Shown in pieces: positions 34,323 to 44,027 of a stretch of DNA of 64,000 nt. Location of the stretch: NCBI GenBank assembly GCA_035462375.1, contig DATHUJ010000048.1, positions 12,971 to 76,970 on the forward strand, written 5' to 3'. Below the pieces are notes generated by a model. The model was not told where the DNA came from, ran no database searches, and was given only the letters and a program-made list of their open reading frames with translations. The translations under genes and the position numbers were made by a program. This DNA comes from DASTQL01 sp035462375. Lineage in GTDB: Bacteria > Actinomycetota > Actinomycetes > Jiangellales > Jiangellaceae. Within the stretch, counting starts at the first letter, position 1, and the number at the start of each line of letters is the position of its first letter.

Positions 34323-35507
34323 CTACGGTTCGACCTGATGTCCGAGTCGCAGGTGGTGGCGTGACTCACCGTAGCTTCGGGTCTCCAGAGCGATCATCAG
34401 CCAGAGCAGCAGCACCACGCCCGTCAGGGTGGCCAGCGACGGGACGTCGTCGACGAACGGGACGAGGGCGAGCAGGACGGCCGCGATCGCGAGCCGGTGA
34501 CGGTTCAGGGACCGGGCGTTGCGCAGGCGCAGGACGACGTGCGCCAGGAGATAGACCGCCGCCCCACCGAGCAGCGCGAAGGCCGGCACCGTGCCCAGGG
34601 GGTCGTCGACGTGCGCAACGGTGCTCTCGAGCCCGTACGCCACGAGGACGATCCCGGCCACCATCGGGAGGTGGAGATAGGAGTAGGAATCGCGCGCCAG
34701 CGCGTTCCGCTCGCGCCCAGGGGCCGCCCGGGTGAGCCGCCGTTCGGTGATGAGCGCGACGACGTCGAAGTAGATCCACCAGAGCGCCGACGCCAAGGCG
34801 ACGCCCAGGATCACCGCAACGATGACGGGCCCGTCCAGTCCCAGGCCGGCTCCGATACCGAGCACGACGATCGACTCGCCGAGCGCGAGGATGATGACCA
34901 GTCCGTGCCGTTCCGCGAAGTGAGCCGGCACGAGTCTCCACCCCGCGACGCCGAACAGTGCCGGCCCACCGAGATCGATGGCCACAGCGAGCGCCCACAT
35001 GGATCCCTGCGCGATGCCGTCGAGGAACGAGGCCGTGGTCAGCAGCCCGATGCCGATGACGGAGCTCACCGCCAGGCTCGTGACGGACTGTCGCAGGTTG
35101 GGGTCGTCTCGGCTCGCGAGCACGAACAGCAGCAGGTGGGCGAAGCGCACCACGCCGTAGGCGATCGCGAACATCAGCCCGAGATCACCGAACGCCCCGG
35201 GCACCGCCAGTCCGACGATGACCAAGGCGGCCATGGCGCCGAACATCGCGAACCGCACTACACCCTCGTCGGGGTCGAGAACGCTGGTGAGCCACGCGTA
35301 GCCCGCCCAGGACCACCAGAGCACGGCGAGCACGAGCATGCCTTGGGCAATGCCCGGCCAGCTGTGCTGTTCGACCATGAGAGCCGTGCACTGCGTGAAC
35401 GCGAGCACGAAGACGAGGTCGAAGAACAGCTCCAGGAACTTGACCTTCCCGCCCTCGCGTAGCGCCATGCCGGGTCTTCGACGGCTCGGGTCAGTGGGCG
35501 TCGTCAT
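34323..35507 (-). CDS. ltrA: Low temperature requirement protein A
   Basis: 394 residues, about 12 spans. The family opening VKFLELFFDLVFVLAFTQ and the central AERHGLVIILALGESIVVLGIG are clear LtrA signatures. The name comes from a Listeria mutant unable to grow in the cold; the biochemical role is not established. Confidence 0.92.
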   Translation of the reverse strand: MTTPTDPSRRRPGMALREGGKVKFLELFFDLVFVLAFTQCTALMVEQHSWPGIAQGMLVLAVLWWSWAGYAWLTSVLDPDEGVVRFAMFGAMAALVIVGLAVPGAFGDLGLMFAIAYGVVRFAHLLLFVLASRDDPNLRQSVTSLAVSSVIGIGLLTTASFLDGIAQGSMWALAVAIDLGGPALFGVAGWRLVPAHFAERHGLVIILALGESIVVLGIGAGLGLDGPVIVAVILGVALASALWWIYFDVVALITERRLTRAAPGRERNALARDSYSYLHLPMVAGIVLVAYGLESTVAHVDDPLGTVPAFALLGGAAVYLLAHVVLRLRNARSLNRHRLAIAAVLLALVPFVDDVPSLATLTGVVLLLWLMIALETRSYGESRHHLRLGHQVEP

Positions 35508-35722
35508 GCCACATCGTCCCTTCGACCATCCCTAGGGGCCGAGCGGATCCGCAGGCAGCGTAGAGGGTCCGTCACCGTGGACGACATGCTGCTCACAGTT
35601 CCTGCCGGGCAGAGCGTGCATCTACGCGTGCGAATCGTTGCGGAAGCGGCTCTCGGAAGGAGCGACGGACTGTTGACCCGGGGCCCGGTGCTGCGGGTCT
35701 TGGGTGACGAGGAGGGATCGTC

Positions 35723-36652
35723 GTGATCGTCGGCATCGAGACAGGGGGGACCAAGGTCGTGTGCGCGGCCGGTACAGGGCCCACCGAGCTTCGCCTCACG
35801 GAGACGTTCCCGACGAAGGAGCCCGAGATCACGCTCGGCGAGATCGCGGCCTTCCTCCATCGGGTCCGCGAGGCGGAGGACATCGACGCCGTCGGCGTCG
35901 GCTCCTTCGGGCCGGTCGACCTCGATCCGCGGTCGGCAACCTACGGCACCATCGGGGCCAGCCCCAAGGTCGCCTGGCGAGGTGTGAACCTCGTCGAGAG
36001 CGTCCGCAGGGCCGCCGGTGCACCCGTGGCGATCGAGACGGACGTCACCGCGGCCGCTCTCGGCGAGCTTCGGTGGGGAGTGGGTGTCGGTCTCGCGGAC
36101 CTGGCCTACGTCACGGTGGGGACGGGCGTCGGGGTCGGAGCGATCGTCCATGGGCTCCCGCTTCACGGCACCGCCCATCCTGAAGCCGGTCACATCCTTG
36201 TGCGGCGCCATCCGGAGGACGACTTCGAGGGCGTGTGCCCGCTTCACGGGGACTGCCTGGAGGGCTTGGCGTCGGGTCCCGCCGTGGCCCAGCGCTTCGG
36301 CCGGCCCGGCAAGGACCTCGGCCACCTCCTCCCGCGTGCCGTGGAGTTCGGCTCGTACTACGTGTCCCAGCTCGTCACCTCACTGGTCTACGTCCTCTCC
36401 CCTGCCGCCATCGTGCTGGGCGGCGGCGTGATGACCACCCCAGAACTCCTGGAAGCGGTCCGTGCGCGCACGGCCGAGATGCTCGCGGGCGCGCTCGGCG
36501 AGCACCCCGCGTCGGATCCCGCGAGCGGGTTCCTGTCCCGCCCCGGGCTCGGTGACCGCGCAGGCGTGCTGGGCGCACTGACCCTGGCGAGCGACCTGGC
36601 CGCGGCCGCAGCTGCCGAGCTTCCGCCCACGGGCGCGGATGTGGCGCCCTGA
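35723..36652 (+). CDS. ROK-family sugar kinase (fructokinase-like)
   Basis: 309 residues. The ATP motif IVGIETGGTKVVCA, the catalytic region ETDVTAAALGELRWG, the second phosphate motif VTVGTGVGVGAI and the zinc motif H-x8-D…C-x2-H-x2-C (VCPLHGDCLEGLASGPA) all fit ROK fructokinases. It probably phosphorylates fructose or a related hexose. GAGGAGGGATCGTC precedes the GTG at 35723. It appears monocistronic. Confidence 0.9.
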   Translation: MIVGIETGGTKVVCAAGTGPTELRLTETFPTKEPEITLGEIAAFLHRVREAEDIDAVGVGSFGPVDLDPRSATYGTIGASPKVAWRGVNLVESVRRAAGAPVAIETDVTAAALGELRWGVGVGLADLAYVTVGTGVGVGAIVHGLPLHGTAHPEAGHILVRRHPEDDFEGVCPLHGDCLEGLASGPAVAQRFGRPGKDLGHLLPRAVEFGSYYVSQLVTSLVYVLSPAAIVLGGGVMTTPELLEAVRARTAEMLAGALGEHPASDPASGFLSRPGLGDRAGVLGALTLASDLAAAAAAELPPTGADVAP

Positions 36653-36856
36653 TGACGACCACGCTGCCACGCCCACGGCTGGTGTCGGTGCGGTCGCGCA
36701 ACCTCTGGGGTGGCTGGAGGGACGGCGGTGGTCTGATGGCGCCGTCCGACTCCGACGCGTCGAACCCCACAAGCACGTTCGCTCCAGGGGACGTCACCTG
36801 CCTGCCGGTCTCTGGCTCGCCTCCACCAGCGTCCGCGTGCGAATCCGCAGGTCGCG

Positions 36857-36929
36857 TGGGCCCCGTGGGACTCGAACCCACAACCCGCGGATTAAAAGTC
36901 CGCTGCTCTGCCTGTTGAGCTAGAGGCCC
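36857..36929 (-). tRNA. tRNA-Lys (anticodon TTT)
   Basis: 73 bases on the minus strand. A seven-pair acceptor stem (GGGCCTC with GGGGCCC), anticodon loop CTTTTAA, T-arm GTGGGTTCGAGTCCCAC and discriminator A. CCA is not encoded. Confidence 0.95.
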
Positions 36930-37041
36930 TCGGGACCGTCGTCGGTCCGCGGCGAGCCTACGACGCGTGGGACTGCGCGTCCGACCACACCGGCGCCAGC
37001 GGACCCGTGGACGCCTCCCCCACCGTGTCCGGGTCCGGCGA

Positions 37042-37047
37042 TAGCCT
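37042..37047 (+). promoter_or_regulatory. -10 box of leaderless SNF2 gene
   Basis: TAGCCT lies seven bases before the GTG at 37055. It favours this start over the in-frame GTG at 37007. Confidence 0.45.
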
Positions 37048-37054
37048 CGCCGTC

Positions 37055-39889
37055 GTGCCACCCGCCGCCGCAACCCTCGCCCCGGCGGACACGGCCACAC
37101 CCGGAGCCGCCGCCCACCGCGTCCTGGCGGAAGCCTGCCGCCAGGGCGAGGAGGCCGTCTTCGTCCCCGGGGATCCCGCCCGCCTCGGCCGGCTCGTCCT
37201 GTACGGCGGCGCCGGCGATCCCGGTCCCGACACCGTCGAGCTCGTGCTCCCGACCCGCTCCGGCGTCCGCCGCCGGACGGTCCCTGCCAGGATGCTGCCG
37301 ATCGGCGAGGCCCTACCGGCACTGCTCGGCCTTGACCGCGCGAGCGCAGCACCCGGACTGGCAGCCTGGGCCGAGGCGGCGACCGCCGGTGTCACCCTGG
37401 TCGCCCGGGGTCGCCTGGTCCCGGCCGTCAGCCCGGAGGGCTACGGCACCTGGCGGGCCGGGCCGCTCGACGCCGCCGACGTCACCCTCCTGCGGCACCT
37501 CGCCGCAACCCTCCCCCCTCAGGCGCACGCACTCCCGGTCCCGGGCACCCGGCCCGTACGGATCCGGACGGCCGGGTCCCTCGTGCGGGAGCTCTGGGAC
37601 GCCGTGGCCGACGTCCTGGCCCGGGGGCCGGCAACCGGCGTCACGGTGGCCGCGTCGAGCCCGGCCGCTGCCTTCGCGGCCGACGACCCGCAGCCCGCGG
37701 GGCAGCTCGCGCCGTGGCTGACCGAGACCGCCCACGCCCTGGACGCCGGCGCCCAGCTCGGCCTCCGGCTCGAGTGCCCCGACGGGGTCGACTTCAGCGC
37801 CGTGCTGCAGCTGCGCAGCACCCGCGACCCGAGCCTCGTCGTGGACGCGGCCGAGCTGTGGCACCAGCCGCAGGCCGTGCTCGCCCGTCTCGGCCGGCAG
37901 GCGGAGGCCGACCTGCTGGTCGGGCTCCGCAGGGGCGCAAGGGCCTGGCCGCCGTTGGCCCCGGCGCTCCGCGACAGCGCACCCTCCGCCGTACCGCTCG
38001 GCGACGACGCCGTCAGCGATCTGCTCGGGCCGGGGACGGAGGCCCTCGCCGCGAGCGGGGTCGAGGTGTTGTGGCCGGCGGAGCTCGTCACCGGCGGGCT
38101 CGGCCTGCGAGCCGTCGTAGGGACCCCCGCCCCCGGGGCCGTCACGGACGCGGGGCTGAGCCTCGACCAGCTGCTCGACTTCCGCTGGCAGGTCACCATC
38201 GGCGGCGAGGTGCTCACCGACGAGGAAGTCGCCCAGCTCGCCGAGGCCAAGCGCCCGCTGGTCAGATTGCGCGGCCGCTGGGTCACCGTCGACGCCGACC
38301 TGCTCGAGCGCCTGCGCCGGCGGCCGCGCCGGAGGCCCGCGGCCGCGGCGCTCGCCGCCGCACTGGCCGGCGTCGCGGAAGTGGACGGCCACCAGGTCGA
38401 GGTGATCGCCGACGGCCCGCTGGCTGACCTCGCCGCCGCGACCCGCGCGGCCGGGAGCGACCCGCCGGCCCTCGAACCACCGGCTGGCCTCGAGGCCGTC
38501 CTCCGGCCCTACCAGCGCCGCGGCCTCGGCTGGCTCGCCGGCATGACCGGCCTGGGACTCGGCGGGTGCCTCGCCGACGACATGGGCCTGGGCAAGACGG
38601 TGCAGCTGATCGCCCTCCACCTCCAGAGGCGCCCGCTCGCCGCCGGGCCCACCCTCGTCGTCTGCCCCGCCTCGCTGCTCGGCACCTGGGAGCGGGAGGT
38701 GGCCCGCTTTGCCCCCGACGTCCCCGTACGGCGCTTCCACGGCGGCGACCGCCACCTCGACGACCTGCGCCCCGACGAGATCGTCTTGGTCACGTACGGC
38801 GTGGTGCGCCGCGACCGCGCCGAGCTGGCCGACACCACCTGGGGCCTGGTGGTCGCCGACGAGGCACAGGCGGTGAAGAACCCGCTGTCCCGCACGGCCC
38901 GCGAGCTCCGCGCCGTCCCCGCCACGGCCCGGGTGGCGCTGACCGGCACCCCGGTCGAGAACCGGCTCAGCGACCTGTGGGCCATCCTCGACTGGACCAC
39001 GCCCGGACTGCTCGGCGACCTCACCACCTTCCGCCGTCAGGTCGCGGTCCCGGTAGAGCGCTACCGCGACCCCGAGACCACCGAGCGCCTGGCCCGGCTG
39101 GTGCGACCCTTCCTGCTCCGCCGGCGCAAGACCGACCCCGGCATCGCCCCCGAGCTCCCGGCCAAGACCGAGACCGACCGCGTCGTGCCCCTGACGGCCG
39201 AGCAGGCCACGCTGTACGAGGCGCTGGTCCGCGAGTCGCTCGACGAGATCCGCCGGACGGAGGGGATCGCCCGCCGCGGCCTGGTGCTCAAGCTGCTCAC
39301 CGGCCTCAAGCAGATCTGCAACCACCCGGCCCAGTACCTCGGCCAGACCGCTCCCATCGCCGGCCGCTCCGGCAAGCTGGAGGCGCTCGACGGTCTGCTC
39401 GACGTCGTGCTCGACGAAGGCGACTCGGTGCTGGTCTTCACCCAGTACGTCGCCATGGCGCGGCTGCTCGACTCGCACCTGACGGCCCGCGGGGTCGGCA
39501 CCCAGCTGCTGCACGGCGGCACCCCCGTACGTCGTCGAGAGGAGATGGTGCGCCGCTTCCAGGCCGGCGACGCACCGGTCTTCCTGCTCTCCCTCAAGGC
39601 CGCGGGCACGGGATTGACACTCACCCGTGCCACGCACGTCGTGCACTACGACCGGTGGTGGAACCCGGCCGTCGAGGACCAGGCCACCGACCGCGCCTAC
39701 CGGATCGGGCAGGACCGCCCGGTCCAGGTGCACCGGCTCGTCACCGAGGGCACCGTGGAGGACCGGGTGGCCGCGCTGCTCGCCGGCAAGCGGGCGCTGG
39801 CCGATGCCGTCGTCGGTGCCGGGGAGGGCTGGATCGGCGAGCTCTCCGACGACGACCTCGCCGGGCTCGTCTCCCTGGGGTCGCCGTGA
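37055..39889 (+). CDS. SNF2/SWI2-type DEAD/DEAH helicase
   Basis: 944 residues. The N-terminal ~450 residues are a poorly conserved bacterial SNF2-associated region. Then the motor: Walker A in DDMGLGKTVQLIAL, DEAQ box in VVADEAQAVKN, motif III LTGTPVENRLSDLW, C-terminal lobe VFTQYVAM, LLHGGTPVRRREEMV and motif VI region DRWWNPAVEDQATDRAYRIGQ. An ATP-driven duplex-DNA translocase. Its stop overlaps the start of a SWIM zinc-finger gene, a pairing common in actinobacteria that suggests a joint role in remodelling or repair. Confidence 0.93.
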   Translation: MPPAAATLAPADTATPGAAAHRVLAEACRQGEEAVFVPGDPARLGRLVLYGGAGDPGPDTVELVLPTRSGVRRRTVPARMLPIGEALPALLGLDRASAAPGLAAWAEAATAGVTLVARGRLVPAVSPEGYGTWRAGPLDAADVTLLRHLAATLPPQAHALPVPGTRPVRIRTAGSLVRELWDAVADVLARGPATGVTVAASSPAAAFAADDPQPAGQLAPWLTETAHALDAGAQLGLRLECPDGVDFSAVLQLRSTRDPSLVVDAAELWHQPQAVLARLGRQAEADLLVGLRRGARAWPPLAPALRDSAPSAVPLGDDAVSDLLGPGTEALAASGVEVLWPAELVTGGLGLRAVVGTPAPGAVTDAGLSLDQLLDFRWQVTIGGEVLTDEEVAQLAEAKRPLVRLRGRWVTVDADLLERLRRRPRRRPAAAALAAALAGVAEVDGHQVEVIADGPLADLAAATRAAGSDPPALEPPAGLEAVLRPYQRRGLGWLAGMTGLGLGGCLADDMGLGKTVQLIALHLQRRPLAAGPTLVVCPASLLGTWEREVARFAPDVPVRRFHGGDRHLDDLRPDEIVLVTYGVVRRDRAELADTTWGLVVADEAQAVKNPLSRTARELRAVPATARVALTGTPVENRLSDLWAILDWTTPGLLGDLTTFRRQVAVPVERYRDPETTERLARLVRPFLLRRRKTDPGIAPELPAKTETDRVVPLTAEQATLYEALVRESLDEIRRTEGIARRGLVLKLLTGLKQICNHPAQYLGQTAPIAGRSGKLEALDGLLDVVLDEGDSVLVFTQYVAMARLLDSHLTARGVGTQLLHGGTPVRRREEMVRRFQAGDAPVFLLSLKAAGTGLTLTRATHVVHYDRWWNPAVEDQATDRAYRIGQDRPVQVHRLVTEGTVEDRVAALLAGKRALADAVVGAGEGWIGELSDDDLAGLVSLGSP

Positions 39890-41145
39890 GCTGGTGGCGC
39901 GAGCAGCAGGGGCCGTCGCACCGCCGGCCGCCCGCCCGGGGCCAGGGCTCGCGGCGCGGGTTCGGTCGTACGTGGTGGGGCCGCGCCTGGGTCGACGCGC
40001 TCACCGACCGGGCCCGGCTCGACCCCAACCGGCTCTCGCGCGGCCGCTCGTACGCGCGCAGCGGCGCGGTCGGCGAGCTGCGGATCGAGCCGGGGAAGGT
40101 CCAGGCCGAGGTCCAGGGCAGCCGGATCCGGCCCTACCGGGTCTCGGTGCGCGTGCGCGAGCTGGAGCCGTCCGAGTGGGCGTGCCTCCTCGACGTGGTG
40201 GCGGCGGAGGTGGGCCATGCCGCGGCCCTCCTCGAGGGGGAGCTGCCGCCGGAGGTCGAGCAGGCGGTTGCCGCGGCGGGGGTCGAGCTGCTCCCCGGCC
40301 CGGGGGAGCTCGGTCCGCAATGCACCTGCCCCGACTGGGCCAACCCGTGCAAGCACGCCGCCGCCGTCTGCTTCCTCGTCTCCGACGTCCTCGACCGCGA
40401 CCCCTTCGCCCTGCTGCTGCTGCGCGGCCGCGGCCGCGAGAGCGTGCTCGCCGGGCTGCGTACGCGGCGGGGCGGAGCCGGCCCGGCGACCGCGACCAGC
40501 CACGTGCCGGGCGACGAGGGCGTCCCGGCCGCGGAGGCCTTCCGCAACTGGGTCGGCGGTAGCGCCACCCCCGTGCTCCCGCTCCCTCCGGCACGTCCCG
40601 GCCGCCCCGTCGCGCTCCCGGCGGCGCCGGCAAGCGGACCCGCACCAGCCCACAACGGCTCCGGTCCGGGGAAGGTTGACGTGGCAGCCGACCTCGACGC
40701 GCTCGCCACCGACGCGGCCGCCCGCGCCTGGGCGCTCGCGACCGGCACGGCCGAGGTGCTCGACCTGGACGCCGACGAGGACCTCGCCCGGCAGGCCGCC
40801 GACGCCCTCGGGCACCCCAGGCTCGGCGTCCTGGCCGCCCGGGCCGGCCTGCCCTCCCGTGAGCTCGCCCGCCGCGGCATCGCCTGGCGGCACGGCGGTA
40901 CGGCGGGGCTGGCCGTCCTCCGTGGCGGCCACGACAGGCCGGACGACCCGGTCCTGGACGAGGCACGGTCCGCCTTGGGGCCGGGCGCGAGGGTCCGCGG
41001 TGGTCGGGTGACGCTCGGCCCGGCCCAGCTTCGCTGGGGGGCGGACGGCCAGTGGTACCCGATGCGGCGCAGCTTCGGCGACTGGGACCTCACCGGCCCG
41101 CCGGACCCCGACCCGGTCGTCGCCGCCGAGCGCGCCCGCGGCTGA
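39886..41145 (+). CDS. SWIM zinc-finger protein
   Basis: 419 residues. The SWIM motif C-x-C-x6-C-x-H is seen in CTCPDWANPCKHAAAV near residue 145. The N-terminal WWGRAWVDALTDRARLDPNRLSRGRSYAR is a signature of this family. The GTG overlaps the SNF2 stop (GTGA), so it is translationally coupled. SWIM domains bind DNA or protein; the protein is probably an accessory of the SNF2 motor. Confidence 0.9.
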   Translation: MSWWREQQGPSHRRPPARGQGSRRGFGRTWWGRAWVDALTDRARLDPNRLSRGRSYARSGAVGELRIEPGKVQAEVQGSRIRPYRVSVRVRELEPSEWACLLDVVAAEVGHAAALLEGELPPEVEQAVAAAGVELLPGPGELGPQCTCPDWANPCKHAAAVCFLVSDVLDRDPFALLLLRGRGRESVLAGLRTRRGGAGPATATSHVPGDEGVPAAEAFRNWVGGSATPVLPLPPARPGRPVALPAAPASGPAPAHNGSGPGKVDVAADLDALATDAAARAWALATGTAEVLDLDADEDLARQAADALGHPRLGVLAARAGLPSRELARRGIAWRHGGTAGLAVLRGGHDRPDDPVLDEARSALGPGARVRGGRVTLGPAQLRWGADGQWYPMRRSFGDWDLTGPPDPDPVVAAERARG

Positions 41146-41292
41146 CCGCCGGCCCGGCCGTCAGACGACGCCGGCCGACTCGGGCACGCGTGCCCCGGCC
41201 AGCGGGACCTTCGTCACTGTCGTCCCCGGGAGCCGCGCGGAGAGTGGGAGGAGACGGCATGTCCGCGTGCCGCAGCGACCGAGGAGATCGTC

Positions 41293-42201
41293 ATGAGACC
41301 CACCACCACCCGTACCGGCCTCGTCGCCGTCGTCCTCGTGAGCCTCGCTCTGGCCGGCTGTGGTGGCGACGAGCCGGAGACGGCCTCCGGGGAGGACCCC
41401 GAGTCGCCGCCGGTGAGCGTCACCGCGGACAGCGAGCTCGCCGCCATGGTCCCGGAAAGCGTGACGGAGGACGGCGTCCTCGTCGTCGCCACGGACGCCT
41501 CGTACGCGCCCAACGAGTTCTTCGACGAGGACAACGAGACGCTCGTCGGGATGACGATCGACCTCGGCATGGCCCTCGGCGAGGTCCTGGGCGTCGAGGT
41601 GCAGTTCCAGAACTCACCGTTCGACAGCATCATCCCGGGCCTCGAGTCGGGGAAGTTCGAGCTCGGCATGTCCTCGTTCACGATCAACCCGGAGCGCATG
41701 GAGGTCGTGGACATGGTCAGCTACTTCGTCGCCGGCACCTCCTGGGCCGTGCCCGCGGACAACCCCGGTGCCGTGTCGCCGGACGAAGCCTGCGGCAAGA
41801 AGGTGGCCGTCCAGAAGGCGACGGTGCAGGTGGACGACATCACCGCCCGCTCCGAGGAGTGCCTGGCCAGCGGCAAGACGGAGATCACCATCGACCAGTA
41901 CACGCTGCAGTCCGACGCCACCACCGCCGTCGTCGCAGGCAAGGACGACGCGATGCTCGCCGACTCGCCGATTGTCGCGTACGCGGTCAAGCAGACCGAA
42001 GGACAGCTCGAGGTGATCGGCGACAGCTACGACGACGCCCCGTACGGCATCGCCGTCCCGAAGGCCGACCCCGAGTTCGCCAAGGCGGTGCAGGGTGCCG
42101 TGCAGGTGCTCATCGACGGCGGCCGCTACACCGAGATCCTCGACGAGTGGGGTGTCACCGACGGGGCCGTCGAGACCGCGGACCTCAACCCGGTGCCGTG
42201 A
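41293..42201 (+). CDS. Amino-acid ABC transporter substrate-binding lipoprotein
   Basis: 302 residues. A signal peptide ends in lipobox LALAGC (Cys23). The mature part is a family-3 solute-binding protein: VVATDASYAPNEFFD, GMTIDLGMALGEVLG, and the FDSIIPGLESGKFELGMSSFT hinge region. It binds a polar amino acid outside the membrane. It is the first gene of a three-gene operon; GAGGAGATCGTC precedes the ATG. Confidence 0.93.
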   Translation: MRPTTTRTGLVAVVLVSLALAGCGGDEPETASGEDPESPPVSVTADSELAAMVPESVTEDGVLVVATDASYAPNEFFDEDNETLVGMTIDLGMALGEVLGVEVQFQNSPFDSIIPGLESGKFELGMSSFTINPERMEVVDMVSYFVAGTSWAVPADNPGAVSPDEACGKKVAVQKATVQVDDITARSEECLASGKTEITIDQYTLQSDATTAVVAGKDDAMLADSPIVAYAVKQTEGQLEVIGDSYDDAPYGIAVPKADPEFAKAVQGAVQVLIDGGRYTEILDEWGVTDGAVETADLNPVP

Positions 42202-43124
42202 CCACCCTGAGGCGCGCCCGCCACCCGGGGGCCCGGCCGGGAGCGGTGCAGGCGGTTCCCGTACGCCACCCGGGCCGGTGGGTCGCGATCGTCGTCATCG
42301 GCGTGCTCGTCGCCATGGCGGTCAGCAGCGTTGTCACCAACCCCAACTGGGACTGGGCCTTCCAGCTGGACAACGCCTTCTCGCCGCCGGTGCTGCGCGG
42401 CGTGGTCACCACCCTGTGGCTGACGGCAGTGGCGATGCTCATGGGCGTCGTGCTCGGCGTCATCCTCGCGGTCATGCGTCTGTCGCCGAACCCCGTGCTG
42501 ACGGGGGCGGCTTGGTTCTACATCTGGCTCTTCCGCGGCACGCCCGTCTACGTCCAGCTCATCATCTGGGCCACCATCGGCGCGCTCTACAAGCAGATCT
42601 CCCTGGGGATCCCGTTCGGCGAGGCGTTCGTCACCTTCGACACGCGGACACTCATCCCGAACGTCGTGGCCGCCCTGCTGGGCCTGGGCCTCAACGAGGC
42701 CGCGTACATGGCGGAGATCGTGCGTGCGGGCATCCTCTCGGTGGATGAGGGCCAGTCCGAAGCTGCCAGCGCGCTGGGCATGTCGCGGCTGCTGACCCTG
42801 CGCCGGATAGTGCTACCGCAGGCGATGCGGGTCGTCGTCCCGCCGACAGGCAACGAGACGATCTCGATGCTCAAGACCACGTCACTGGTCGTGGCAGTCC
42901 CGTACTACGAGCTGCTCTTCAACGCCCAGGCGATCGGCACCCGCACGTTCCGGCCGTTCCCCATGCTCATCATGGCCAGCCTCTGGTACCTCGCCATGAC
43001 GTCGGTCCTCATGGTCGGCCAGTACTACATCGAGCGCCACTACGCGAAGGGTTCCGTGCGGACCCTGCCGCTCACCCCGGTCCAGCGGCTGCGCCTGCGG
43101 CTCACCAAGACGGACCTGCGATGA
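42198..43124 (+). CDS. Amino-acid ABC transporter permease
   Basis: 308 residues with a ~25-residue cytoplasmic lead, about six spans and the EAA loop NEAAYMAEIVRAGILSVDEGQSEAA. A HisM/GlnP-type permease. The GTG overlaps the binding-protein stop, and its stop overlaps the ATPase start. Confidence 0.93.
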   Translation: MTTLRRARHPGARPGAVQAVPVRHPGRWVAIVVIGVLVAMAVSSVVTNPNWDWAFQLDNAFSPPVLRGVVTTLWLTAVAMLMGVVLGVILAVMRLSPNPVLTGAAWFYIWLFRGTPVYVQLIIWATIGALYKQISLGIPFGEAFVTFDTRTLIPNVVAALLGLGLNEAAYMAEIVRAGILSVDEGQSEAASALGMSRLLTLRRIVLPQAMRVVVPPTGNETISMLKTTSLVVAVPYYELLFNAQAIGTRTFRPFPMLIMASLWYLAMTSVLMVGQYYIERHYAKGSVRTLPLTPVQRLRLRLTKTDLR

Positions 43125-43909
43125 GCACCCCGACGACCGACCCGACCCCCCCGCCGATGGTCAAGTCCGAGCAGGTGGAGAAGTGGTTCGGCCGCACTCA
43201 GGTGCTCAAGGGCATCGACCTCGAGGTGGCCGAGGGAGACGTCTCCTGCATCATCGGGCCGTCGGGATCGGGCAAGTCCACGTTCCTGCGCTGCATCAAC
43301 CACCTCGAGGTGGTCGACGCCGGGAGGCTGTCGGTGGCCGGCGAGCTGATCGGCTACCGCCAGCGCGGCGACAAGCTGCACGAGATGCGCGAGCGGGAGG
43401 TCGCACGCCAGCGGCAGGACATCGGCATGGTCTTCCAGCGGTTCAACCTCTTTCCCCACATGACGGCGATGGGCAACATCATGGAGGCGCCCGTCCGGGT
43501 CAAGGGCGAGAGCAAATCTCTTGCCCGGGAACGTGCGCAGCGCCTGCTCGACCAGGTGGGCCTCGGCGACCGCGGCGACGCCTACCCGTCCCAGCTGTCG
43601 GGTGGTCAGCAGCAGCGCGTGGCGATCGCCCGGGCTCTCGCCATGGAGCCACGGCTGATGCTCTTCGACGAGCCGACGTCCGCACTGGACCCCGAGCTGG
43701 TCGGCGACGTGCTCGACGTCATGCGCCAGCTGGCGGAGGCCGGGATGACGATGATCGTGGTGACCCACGAGATGGGCTTCGCACGCGAGGTGGGCGACTC
43801 GCTCGTCTTCATGGACGACGGCGTCGTCGTGGAGGCGGGCGAGCCGAGGGAGGTCCTCGCCTCCCCGCAGCACGCCCGGACCCGGACGTTCCTGTCCAAG
43901 GTCCTGTGA
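43121..43909 (+). CDS. Amino-acid ABC transporter ATPase
   Basis: 262 residues. Walker A GPSGSGKST, Q-loop VFQRFNLFPHM, signature LSGGQQQRVAIARAL, Walker B LMLFDEPTSALDPE, and the switch His in VVTHEMGFA. A GlnQ/HisP-type subunit that powers the import of polar amino acids. It ends the operon, opposite the third copy of the 3'-end element. Confidence 0.95.
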   Translation: MSTPTTDPTPPPMVKSEQVEKWFGRTQVLKGIDLEVAEGDVSCIIGPSGSGKSTFLRCINHLEVVDAGRLSVAGELIGYRQRGDKLHEMREREVARQRQDIGMVFQRFNLFPHMTAMGNIMEAPVRVKGESKSLARERAQRLLDQVGLGDRGDAYPSQLSGGQQQRVAIARALAMEPRLMLFDEPTSALDPELVGDVLDVMRQLAEAGMTMIVVTHEMGFAREVGDSLVFMDDGVVVEAGEPREVLASPQHARTRTFLSKVL

Positions 43910-43968
43910 CCGGCGGGACGCCCGACGGCCACCCCGCCGAGCCATCACCAGGCCGGTCGGGTCACCCC

Positions 43969-44027
43969 TAGGCGTCAACGCCTCGTGATGACCCGACCAG
44001 GGTGGTGAACGTGGTCATTCGGGGCTC
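43969..44027 (-). repeat. 3'-end element, copy 3 (after csbD-family stop)
   Basis: Starts on the plus strand with the imperfect palindrome AGGCGT-CA-ACGCCT, followed by CTCGTGAT as in copy 2. It ends with the 27 bases 44001-44027 that are the exact reverse complement of 1900-1926. The last two bases overlap the csbD-family stop codon. On that gene's strand it reads in the same sense as copies 1 and 2. Confidence 0.75.

Noticed and set aside
36700..36860. CRISPR-like or att-like repeats near tRNA-Lys
   Set aside because: No direct repeat of the tRNA 3' end and no regular spacers are visible within several kilobases.
36652..36918. An ORF overlapping the ROK kinase stop (ATGA)
   Set aside because: It runs through the antisense strand of tRNA-Lys and its sequence resembles a common false ORF over tRNA genes (VGLEPTTRGLK).
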